A stretch of 64,000 nt of DNA, taken from the NCBI RefSeq assembly GCF_902806685.2, contig NC_048557.2:5452666-5516665 (forward strand). Reading direction: 5' to 3'. The translations under genes were made by a program, and so were the position numbers. The notes below the pieces were generated by a model. That model ran no database searches. It was given only the letters and a program-made list of their open reading frames with translations, and was not told where the DNA came from. This document shows positions 10,676 through 18,884 of the stretch, piece after piece (positions within the stretch are counted from its first letter, which is position 1; each line of letters opens with the position of its first letter). This DNA is from Maniola hyperantus (Eukaryota > Arthropoda > Insecta > Lepidoptera > Nymphalidae).

Positions 10676-11160
10676 TTATTCTAATGTGCCCAGGGCCTCC
10701 AATAGGTTAAAGACGGCCCTGGCTGCCTGTGACTTTGCTTGTGGTAAGGCTGACAACGACTTGTAATGAGCATCTTGGCTCTTTATTCCGAATCTTTGTT
10801 TCAACTTTGTTATAGCCAAGTGACAATTGTCGTTAGTGATAGTCAGGCCTTGCACAGCTTTGGCTGCCTCTCCCTCCAAACAACCGCACAAGTAATAAAA
10901 TTTATCGGAGTCGGGGAGGTTTTTGTGGTGTATATTAGCTTCAAACTTGTCCCAGAACTCATACCACTTAACTTGATCGCCATCAAACTTTTGCAGCTCC
11001 AACTTTGGTAGTTTGGTGCTTGCAAATGTGGAAGTTGTAGGATGGTAATGAATTCTTCTGCTTTGATTTGTTTTCCCATACATTCACCCACCAGCTCCTC
11101 ATTCACCGATTTTGATGTTGTCAGGTAAAACTTGCTTTCTGCATCAAGTTTATCCAAAAC
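10676..11160 (-). pseudogene. BEL/Pao Gag (DUF1759-like) fragment
   Basis: The minus strand reads LPKLELQKFDGDQVKWYEFW, FYYLCGCLEGEAAKAVQGL and YKSLSALPQAKSQAA, the hallmark of BEL/Pao Gag (DUF1759-type). An upstream part (LDAESKFYLTTSKSVNEELV) lies in another frame, so there is a frameshift near 11050. Everything between Gag and the integrase scrap at 10590 (protease, RT, RNase H) is deleted. A foldback element at 11201 separates it from its probable N-terminus. Confidence 0.75.
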
Positions 11161-11200
11161 GTCTTTAAGTTCGAGAATATGCGGCTTTAGGCTGGACTCC

Positions 11201-11481
11201 TGTACCCGTAGTATAAGATTTTACGACACACCAAACGTTTCTAGAATTCGAGAGTCGAAACACTTCTGCGTTATTTTAAACTGGATCTTAAGTGCTCAAG
11301 TTCGTCCACACATCTACAGCCAGCGCTCCAAGCGGAAACCTTGCGAAATTTAAATCAGTGGCATTGAACTTTTGACTTCAATTCAAGGCTCTTTAGGTCC
11401 ATTTTACTTTGATGTTATTGTGTTTCGATTCTCGAATTCTAGCAACGTTTGGTGAGACGTAAAATCTTATACTACGGGTAC
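11201..11481. repeat. Foldback MITE, 281 bp, inside BEL/Pao Gag
   Basis: TGTACCCGTAGTATAAGATT at 11201 is mirrored at 11462-11481, and the inverted match continues through CTAGAATTCGAGA-like sequence for about 60 bp. It interrupts the minus-strand Gag frame, with a CCTG-like word on both flanks. Confidence 0.8.
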
Positions 11482-11702
11482 AGCATGCCTGTGGCGCAAT
11501 CAGTTTCGACCAATTCTAATATTTTCGCCGTGAGACGCTCTAGGCGCACTTTAAGACGGTGCGGAAGGGTGTTCTCCATTGCGGTATTTACAGTTCCTTT
11601 CCTTTGTGACGTCGACTGGAAAGTATACGAAACATACCGTAATAATGTGATCTTAAGTAAATATATCAATAATTCATTGCGGCCCCCTTGTGAGGTACTC
11701 AC
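11482..11702 (-). pseudogene. Probable N-terminus of the BEL/Pao Gag
   Basis: The minus strand reads PHRLKVRLERLTAKILELVE and stops making sense at the foldback element. The basic, coiled-coil-like composition and its place upstream of the DUF1759 fragment suggest it is the Gag N-terminus. This is inference from position; no diagnostic motif is present. Confidence 0.4.
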
Positions 11703-11870
11703 CTCGAGCTATCCGACGATTTGCGTAAAGGAAACAGTAACACTGTAGTATTAATTGTACGGGAACGAAGTCTCGGGCAATGGTAGCATAACCTATAAGT
11801 AGGTAGATATACCTAGTCTATTTCCTAACGTCTCTTACCTTAGTTTCCAGGGATACTCTTTTTTTTTTTT

Positions 11871-13204
11871 TTAATCACTTTCTATTATAGTTGTTATTTC
11901 AACGAACTGAACAGCATCACTAATATGTACCGGGTACTTTTGTGGTATCGCTGACCATTCTATAAGTAACGAAAGAAATCTTTGGTACCAACGTGTACCG
12001 CAGTTCATGGCAGGTACTCCTTCTAAAGGAATGTTGCAAGGATTATCGTATGTTGGTTCATAAACTACGTTCTTCTCATTAGAAGGCTTCGGAACTTTCG
12101 GAGATATAAATTTTTCCCATAAATTTTTAATAATGTTCAAAGGACTGAACCCCTTTTGCAATCTCAGTTTTTGTATTTCGTCTGTGACCTCGGATGTCGC
12201 TTTAGTAATACCAAAACGGTCGACGAAACACTTTAAAAATATAGCACTTGCGAGAAGGTATAATCTCTTTGGTTCCATGTCATATGCTGCTTGACTTATG
12301 GCTTTAGTTCCCACAACACGTGTTGAAAACGACTTCAATGCTGCAAGTATATTCGCAACAGAGAATTTGTTATGATCCAAGGTGTAAGCGTAGTTCATAG
12401 CATCGTTGACCAAACGTTTTGGTGTTTCAAAACGTACTAAACGCATATGGTTTTTATTTGAATCATATCCATCGGCTAACCAATCGAAACACTGAATGAC
12501 CATGTTTTCTGAATTATCAAACCACAAACGATGGGTCAGTTCACCGGGTAGTACGTTCTTGGATCCACACCTAACTATTCTGAAAAATACTATAGAGTTC
12601 CTAATCGACGATATGTTAACAAAGTAATGTTGTCCATTACTATCTTTTATTACTGGTTGTTGTAATAATGTCATATAAGTGTCTATGCAATGTGTGTATG
12701 ACCACGATGGGTCACCTTTGAAGCTCATATTTATATATTTTATCCCGTCCTTTGTAAAAACACGATAGTACGCACCTAAAGATTTAATTACACCCTCGGA
12801 ATTTAATAACATTTCGGTACTAAAGATGAAAGAACCAGTTCCCACTTTAGCGTCCGCTGCGGTCATTGCATTCGCTATGTCTGTCGCCGTTCTATCATAT
12901 GTGGAATGTAAGAATGTCATGAAAGGTGTTTTTATATCACATTGCTCCGATACGCTCGAACAAGAATTTTTTTTTGTATTATTACGAATATCGTCATTAT
13001 ATTTATTCAGTGCTTTCAATTGCAAACTAGAACATCGTTGCATCGTAGCTATTGACGCTTTACGATTTGCGTCCCTTTGTTGATCGTATATACTCAATAT
13101 CGGTGAACAACAATGGAAATTGTGTCTACCTCTCGTTATTTGTTTAAACGCATCACCACCGGAATCCTTTACCTTTGTGAGCTTCTGAGGTCCTGTTCTC
13201 CCTC
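11871..13204 (-). CDS. Unrecognised protein, over 400 codons, no clear start
   Basis: The frame is open from just after a stop at about 13206 down to 11871, roughly 440 codons, with no ATG in its first 60 codons. The start is therefore probably an upstream exon or has been lost. I recognise no family. Visible features are a basic N-terminal part, a middle with aromatic and hydrophobic runs (SFIFSTEMLL, INMSFKGDPSWSY, NSIVFFRIVRCG, HRLWFDNSENM), a helical KRLYLLASAIFLKCFVDRF segment and a proline-rich KVPKPSNEK linker near the end. There are no DDE, RT or zinc motifs, so it is not an obvious transposon gene. A viral-derived structural protein or a host orphan gene are both possible. The lack of stops over about 1.3 kb in AT-rich DNA makes chance unlikely. 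Confidence 0.55.
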
Positions 13205-13269
13205 AATATTGCGCACAAATATTTATATGCTCTCTTCGTGAGGCGTTATAATTGGATAAATTTTTTCGC

Positions 13270-13404
13270 TTATACGCGGCTCATGTGGCATGATAACCTA
13301 CGCCGGTGAGCCAAGTCACGGCGCTCTTCATCGCGACGGTCAGTTGTAGAATCTTCCACAGCCTCTGCTATCATCTGCCATGCAAAATAACGCCTCGCAG
13401 TCAT
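13270..13404 (-). CDS. Small ORF, 44 aa, possible first exon for 11871-13204
   Basis: An ATG at 13404 with an A at -3 opens a frame rich in charged residues (DSTTDRRDEERRDLAHRRR). A GTAGGT donor lies within its last third, after a codon position that would match an acceptor near 13190 ahead of the long frame. This is a guess at gene structure, and chance cannot be excluded. Confidence 0.25.
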   Translation of the reverse strand: MTARRYFAWQMIAEAVEDSTTDRRDEERRDLAHRRRLSCHMSRV

Positions 13405-13488
13405 TATTTTACCGTTTATCACTTAGCTTTCACTGAATATTTTTAGGCGAGTTACAATTCGACTATCGACTCGTGTCCGTAAGCGAAA

Positions 13489-13914
13489 ATGACGTCATTT
13501 ACTAGTTTTAGGATGTCAAAATGCCAAATTACTCGATATTGGTATTGGTGTCGTAATTTTGTAAGTAAACGCAAACCATTCTCAATGGTGACGTCGTTAT
13601 ATGGTAATTGGTATCGTAAAATTGAAAGTTATACTCGGAAACACTCGATCTTCTTTAGTTCGCAATATTTCCGCTGTGCTGCCTGTAGATGTATGGAAAC
13701 AGTCGATTTCGATTTTGGTATTTTAAAAACTATGAAATCTTATACTAACGGTACTGTTATCGGTTTGTTACATACATTCCGTGCCGCTAAGTGTATACAC
13801 AGAATCTCTTTAGTTTTCAATGGATGTATTTTAATAATAGAGATATACTTTTGTCAAATATTTTTTTACAGATTATTATTATTTATAAAGCATCGTGCTA
13901 TATCACTAATATAA
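13489..13914 (+). CDS. Unrecognised 141-aa ORF, divergent from the long frame
   Basis: Starts at an ATG and is cysteine- and aromatic-rich (CQITRYWYWC, FRCAACRCME) with a hydrophobic C-terminus (LVFNGCILIIEIYF) that could be a membrane segment. It lies head-to-head with the unrecognised minus-strand frame, about 0.3 kb away. No family is recognised. The minus strand of the same DNA also has short protein-like stretches, so coding status is uncertain. Confidence 0.3.
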   Translation: MTSFTSFRMSKCQITRYWYWCRNFVSKRKPFSMVTSLYGNWYRKIESYTRKHSIFFSSQYFRCAACRCMETVDFDFGILKTMKSYTNGTVIGLLHTFRAAKCIHRISLVFNGCILIIEIYFCQIFFYRLLLFIKHRAISLI

Positions 13915-14029
13915 TAATATGTTTTCTTCAAACATAACAACTAAGTATTTCTGCACTCTGTAATATCATACTGTGGTGGCCCGGCGGCGTGATCGTCTAT
14001 TTTTTTCTTTTCCTAACGATAGAATAGTA

Positions 14030-14170
14030 ATATATATTTCATCTCAGTTAGGTAAGTGGCTAACCAGTCTAGCCAGTATGGTAGATAATGGCTTAAATCC
14101 CTTCTTACCCTAAGAGAAAGCCTGTTCTCAGTAGTGCACCGGTCATGAATAGAGCATGACAAAATTAAAT
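14030..14170 (-). repeat. Diverged dispersed repeat (AGAGAAAGCCTGTTCTCAGTAG)
   Basis: The order of words (CCAGTATGGTAGATAATGGC, CTTACCCTAAGAGAAAG, CTCAGTAGTG) parallels the repeat at 25660-25835. It looks like the 3' portion of a common lepidopteran interspersed element. The ORF at 14013-14213 is a by-product. Confidence 0.55.
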
Positions 14171-14239
14171 TGTAAAAAGGACATCTCGGTGCGATAACAG
14201 GCAACGAATGCATTCAGGTACCTGGCTGTGACCCTCTTT

Positions 14240-14430
14240 TTTTTTTTGTAGATGCGTTCGGAATTCTTTCAAAATAGTTAGGTTTCCTGGGAAAAACAAT
14301 AGATAGCTTTCTCGTCCTGTCCCGTTTTGAAAGAGAATGGCTGTTTTACGTGCATCTTCGGCTTCATCTAAATTATTCGCCTTTAAATAAACTTTTAGTC
14401 GTGTGAGCCATTTTTTCCACAGTAATGGAA
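14240..14430 (-). pseudogene. Retroelement Gag-like fragment
   Basis: The minus strand is open and reads LWKKWLTRLKVYLKANNLDE, then AEDARKTAILF and a degraded tail. A tryptophan-initiated helix followed by Y-L-x-A-x-x-L is typical of the N-terminal Gag of Ty3/gypsy-type elements in insects. Only about 60 residues remain, with no knuckle or pol nearby. Confidence 0.5.
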
Positions 14431-14719
14431 CGTTGTTACTGTTGTATATGTGTGTAACGATTGTACATGTGTGCGATGGTGCCTCATCGTTATGCCTCTT
14501 ATTCGATTAAAGCAGTGTGACTACAGCTACCGTGTCTTTCACTCGTGTTTCCCCGATGCAACAGTTACCTTCAACGACGAACGGCGGTTTGGATTTTTTT
14601 TCCTCCATTCAAATTCCTTCAAAAACTATGATGCATAAAAATAAATAAAAATCTGTTTTAGAATGTACAGGTGAAGACCTTTCATATGATACCCCACTTG
14701 ATATAGTTATCTAACTTCG

Positions 14720-15085
14720 AAAGTTGAAAATGCTAATTATTAGTTCATGACCACAATTTAATTTTTTTTGTGTGATCTAACCCTAAATTTCAGATTTTTC
14801 CCCAAATGTCAGCTATAAGATGTACCTACCTGCCAAATTTCATGATTCTAGGTCAACGGGAAGTACCCTGTAGGTTTCTTGACAGACAGACAACAAAGTG
14901 ATCCTATAAGGGTTCCGTTTTTCCTTTTGAGGTACGGAACCCGAAAAACGATACCTACCAAATTTCATTATTCTAGAATCTAGATGAACGGGAAACACGC
15001 TATAGGTTTTCTTGATAGACAGACAGACGGACATCAAAGTGATCCTATAAAGGTTCTTTTTTTCCTTACGAGGTACGGAATCCTA
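14720..15085 (+). repeat. GGTTCCGT dispersed repeat, two joined copies
   Basis: Two successive phrases of the type GTGATCCTATAAGGGTTCC ... GGTACGGAACCC occur (14880-14945 and 15010-15085), each preceded by AATTTCAT...TAGGTTTCTTGACAGAC. This is a common 3' repeat end in moth genomes, with short GGTTCCGT/ACGGAACC inverted words. Confidence 0.65.
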
Positions 15086-15589
15086 AAAAAGTCCTAAGGC
15101 ATGATTTCCACCTTGCAGAACGCACATCACACTTCGCCTCCGCGAATAAAAATTCATTAAGCCCTGCTGTTGTCAGGGTTTTTTTAGTGGGGGTGGAGTT
15201 CCGCGTCCACCTCCACTGCTGCTGCTGGAGGCTGCTGACTGGCTGGCGAGCCCCGGCTGCAACAAACAAATTATGTTATAGTTTAATATGATAAAAATCA
15301 CCTGAAACTAAAACCTATCTATGTTCTCCAGTGAGCCAATGCTGCGTCAACCCATGCCATGCCATAATATTAAATGTCACCAAAAACGGCTTTTGTTCTA
15401 AAATTGTGGTATGCATAGACTACACGGGTGGATGGGGCCTTGACAAGTCTTCTTTGTACGTAGTATGTGTGCTTACCTCATAACTGTGTACTCATAGTTA
15501 GGGATACAGAGCCGGGGGCGAGCTCTACCAATTTCGACTCTATGGCCGAGAGTCGCTGATCCACCTGTTGAAAGGTAATTATTAGAGAC
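15086..15589. other. No gene seen
   Basis: Contains a GC-rich patch at 15185-15255 (CTGCTGCTGCTGGAGGCTGC) that encodes low-complexity peptide on either strand. Nothing else is recognised. Confidence 0.45.
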
Positions 15590-15760
15590 CGGATTATATG
15601 CAAAATGTCTGCTATAAGACCTACCTACCTGCCCGGGAAGTACCCTGTAGGTTTCTTGACAGACTGACAGGCAGACAGACTGATAGACAGACATCAAAGT
15701 GATCCTATAAGGGTTCCGTTTTTCCTTTTGAGTTACGGAACCCTAAAAATTAAATGGACT
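15590..15760 (+). repeat. GGTTCCGT dispersed repeat, third copy
   Basis: It repeats TACCCTGTAGGTTTCTTGAC, a GACAGACAGA run and GTGATCCTATAAGGGTTCCG, as at 14.9 kb. Confidence 0.65.
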
Positions 15761-16071
15761 TCAATATACAGAAAAAAAAGAACAGGGAAAACTCTCCATA
15801 CCAAGAGAACTATTGAACTGATTTTGATGAAACTAGGACTGTTCCCTAAGTGGAAGTAGGCAAATGGTAGCCAACAAAAAAGGATGGTCACAATAAATTA
15901 GTTTTGGAGAATTGTATTGACAAAGAAAGTTAATAAGAAGCACAATAAACAAGTACCTTCCGCATCCACCGCGTCAGCTCTGCCCCGTAATCATCTTTTA
16001 TGATTTCATACTAGCTATAACAGAAAAATGACGATATTATGTAATAACTGATTTGTATAAACAAGCAGCAA
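15761..16071. other. No gene seen
   Basis: AT-rich spacer up to the mariner end. No recognisable feature. Confidence 0.45.
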
Positions 16072-16740
16072 TATTAGGGGTTAAAGTACGAAATTGCCGA
16101 TTTGTACCTACTGAAAAATAAAAATTAGTTTTTTTAAATTTAACTTATTTATGTAATCAAAATAATTACCATTATTATCTATACATTGCTGCCATCTAAT
16201 AGGAAACTCATTTATGCCTTTGCGATAGAACTCTGGTGATCTAGATTCGACAAACTGTGAAAGCATTTTGCACTGCCTCCTGAGAAGAAAACTTTTATCA
16301 CGCAGAAAATTGTCCAAATCACGAAAAAAATGGTAGTCCGTTGGAGCAAGGTCTGGCGAATACGGAGGGTGACGAATGGTTTCTAATTGCAGTTCCTGTA
16401 GAGTTAAAACGGTTTCTCGTGCTGTATGAGGTCTCGCGTTATCATGGAGCAATAATGGTGAAGATCGATTCATAAGTCGGGGCTGTTTCACTGCTAGTTT
16501 CGCTATCATTGTTCGGAGTTCGGCGCAGTAGACATCTGCCGTTATTGCTTGACCAGATCGGAGAAAGCTATAGTGAATAACACCACGCTGAGACCACCAA
16601 ACATTTACCATTACCTTTTTATTGGTAAGCTTTGCTTTAGGACACTGTTGCGGCGTTTGACCTGGGGTCAGCCATTGCATTTTCCGCTTATGATTATCGT
16701 AAAGAATCCATTTTTCATCACATGTCACAATTCGATCCAA
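16072..16740 (-). pseudogene. mariner transposase (DD34D), 5'-truncated
   Basis: The minus strand keeps 210 codons of a family usually about 345 residues long. The catalytic series is complete: VTCDEKWILYDN, LLLHDNARPHTA and YSPDLAPTDYHFF, with 34 residues between the second and third Asp. The N-terminal helix-turn-helix half is missing, because the sequence changes abruptly at about 16744 into the copia leader. A TA followed by TTAGGGGTTAAAGTACG at 16072-16090 is probably the surviving terminal repeat; its partner is gone. The frame has no stops, so the copy is truncated but not old-looking. Confidence 0.85.
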
Positions 16741-16743
16741 TTA

Positions 16744-17565
16744 TTTAAGTATTTTCATATATTTTCGTGATCTATGACTAGAGAAAAATTACGACGGCAA
16801 ACTACGTTGTGAACGTTCCGAAGTTGTTAGGACGTCAGAATTACAACGAGTGGGTGTTTGCTGCAGAAAATTTCCTGATCCTTGAAGGAACGCAGCAATA
16901 TATTAAGAGAGAACCTGGTGCTACGGGTACAGAAGTCACTGATGACCAGAGAGCTAAGGCAAAGTTGATTTTAACGATAGATCCGTCATTATACGTCCAC
17001 GTGAAAGATGTACAAACAACTTCACAGTTGTGGAACAAACTCAAGTCGATATTTGATAATTCGGGTTTCACAAGAATAATTAGTTTACTACGCAATCTCA
17101 TATCTATTCGTTTAGAAAATTGCACTTCTATGACCTCATATGTAACGCAAATTGTAGAAACTGGACAAAAGTTAAGTGGAACGGGTTTTAATATCAACGA
17201 TGAGTGGATCGGATCTCTTTTATTGGCAGGATTACCTGAAAAGTATGCGCCAATGATAATGGCTATCGAACATTCAGGAATGAGCATCACGACGGATTCC
17301 ATAAAAACTAAATTATTGGACATGGAAGTTCCAAAGACCGAAAATGGGAACGGTTCAAAAGAAGTTGAGAGTGCATTTGCTAGTTCGTAGCAACATAAGA
17401 AAAAAATAAGTCTACAGTCTATGGTTCGAACAAAAATGGAGAAAAAGCTAATAAAACGCCGGCGAATTCTTCTTATAATTCTAAAATGTTAATAAAGTGC
17501 TATAAATGTAAAGAATTCGGCCATTTCCGAAATCAGTGTCTAAGTAATAACTATAGGGGAAACGG
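16744..17565 (+). pseudogene. copia Gag, copy 1 (inactivated)
   Basis: Nearly identical to the copy at 26343. It carries a UBN2-type Gag core (LWNKLKSIF, SLLRNLISIRL, WIGSLLLAGLPEKYAPMIM) and a CCHC knuckle. Three lesions are visible against the other copy: the start ATG is ATT, a TAG stop replaces TAC at 17388-17390, and one A is lost from the A-run near 17400. No integrase or RT follows, because a pogo-like tail replaces them at 17566. Confidence 0.85.
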
Positions 17566-18400
17566 TATAGTTATTGGCCAGTTAAGCTACCTTATGACAC
17601 TGATTAAACAGCAAAAAAAAATAACCTAGTTACAAATAAAAATATTTTTTAATGACAACTTAATAATGTATTTATCAAAAAAAATAATTCGCATACTTTT
17701 CTGTCATATTTTTTTTATAAAATCAACACAAAAACACAATAGCGAAATTTACAGTAATTGGCCACATATTTACAATTATTGGCCACGAAATGGCACAGTT
17801 ATTGGCCATAGAAAATAAAAAACATAAACTCACATACACTGTACTTATTGAAGTATGTAAAAAGAAAATACAACGGCGTCGAATGAAAATGTATTGACCT
17901 CATTCTCTGAATCATCATTTAAGACATAACAGTTATGACAAATAAAATCTAAAATGTCTTCTTCATCCGGGATATGTTCTCTGTGTTTTATGGGAATACA
18001 CTGATTATGATAAGATTTCTTGCATGAACTACACAATAATGATTTATTTTTTAACGCTAGACGTTTGCATGAATTGCAAGTTATCAGTAATACATTATGT
18101 AATATCTTTATTTTATTGGTAGTCACTTAAAACATTTTTATTTTCAGTGCTTTTCTCTAGGGCATTATTTGTAACAGGTTCAGTTTCCATGTTTTTTAAG
18201 GTTTCTTTTATATTTTTGGACCTCTTACCCACACCTTTACCTTTATTGGTCTTTTCAATTGCATTTTGTTTCCGCGTTTCTGCTTGCTCATCCCTTTTTC
18301 TTTTCCTTTCAATTTTTTCATTCTCTTTTTGTTCCTTTTCGAGCTCTCTTCTGACATCAGAACGTATCAGAACGTAGTAATTAACCACTAGGTACTTTAA
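17566..18400 (-). pseudogene. Pogo-like transposon tail with PHD-like zinc finger
   Basis: Two minus-strand frames, offset by a frameshift near 18120, encode a lysine/glutamate-rich coiled-coil-like region (ELEKEQKENEKIERKRKR) and then a finger with CNSCKRLA, LLCSSCKKSYHNQC and FICHNC. This order is known from C-termini of insect pogo/jerky-type transposases. The outer end at 17566 has several copies of TTATTGGCCA (17571, 17775, 17801 and a variant at 17756), probably subterminal transposase sites. The element entered copia Gag at a TA. Its other end is lost past the DUF7869-type transposon. Confidence 0.6.
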
Positions 18401-18422
18401 TCAATGATCTTTACAATTAGTT

Positions 18423-18448
18423 CTGTGGCCTGGTGCTAATAGGGCCAA
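18423..18448 (+). repeat. Left terminal repeat of the DUF7869-type transposon
   Basis: Begins CTGTGGCCTGGTGCTAATAG. The right end reads CTGTGGTCTGGTGCTAAAAG on the minus strand. Confidence 0.8.
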
Positions 18449-18749
18449 TATCAATAATCGTTATTTGCAGTAATGAGCGTTATAAAAATGAATCAGCATA
18501 CATAGTTATTATTTAGGTGTTATATTGTAGTATGGCAAAGATATTTTACTTTTATTTGATTTGTGTTTTTAAGTAGATTTATGAATTGAATTCTAATTTA
18601 AGAAAAACATGTTATTTTGGAAAATATTATCAACTTAAGCCCCTTTAGCACTGATGATAATTATTATGTTAGTTCCCAATTATGTATAAAATTAAAAAGG
18701 CCAATGTTGTTTTTCTAAGAAATTTTACTATGGAAAGATTACAATATTT

Positions 18750-18884
18750 TTAATTTTCTTCATCAGAACATGACACAATATCCTCCATTTCGGGGCCAGT
18801 CTCCAAAGACTCATAAAATGGACGGCTGGATGGTTGGAGGTACTCCAGAAATGATTGCAGGTCTCTGACTTTTGGTGCAGGGAG
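18750..18884 (-). other. In-frame C-terminal extension after the TAA stop
   Basis: After the TAA at 18885-18887 the same frame stays open for 44 codons with protein-like content (LPAPKVRDLQSFLEYLQPSS, then an acidic end) before a second TAA at 18750-18752. The stop is therefore probably a nonsense mutation near the natural C-terminus, or a readthrough stop. Confidence 0.6.

Noticed and set aside
15086..15300. Possible exon in the CTGCTGCTG-rich patch
   Set aside because: Frames on both strands are low-complexity and no splice or start signals stand out.
18147..18377. Plus-strand ORF opposite the lysine-rich pogo tail
   Set aside because: Hydrophobic low-complexity mirror of the coding minus strand.
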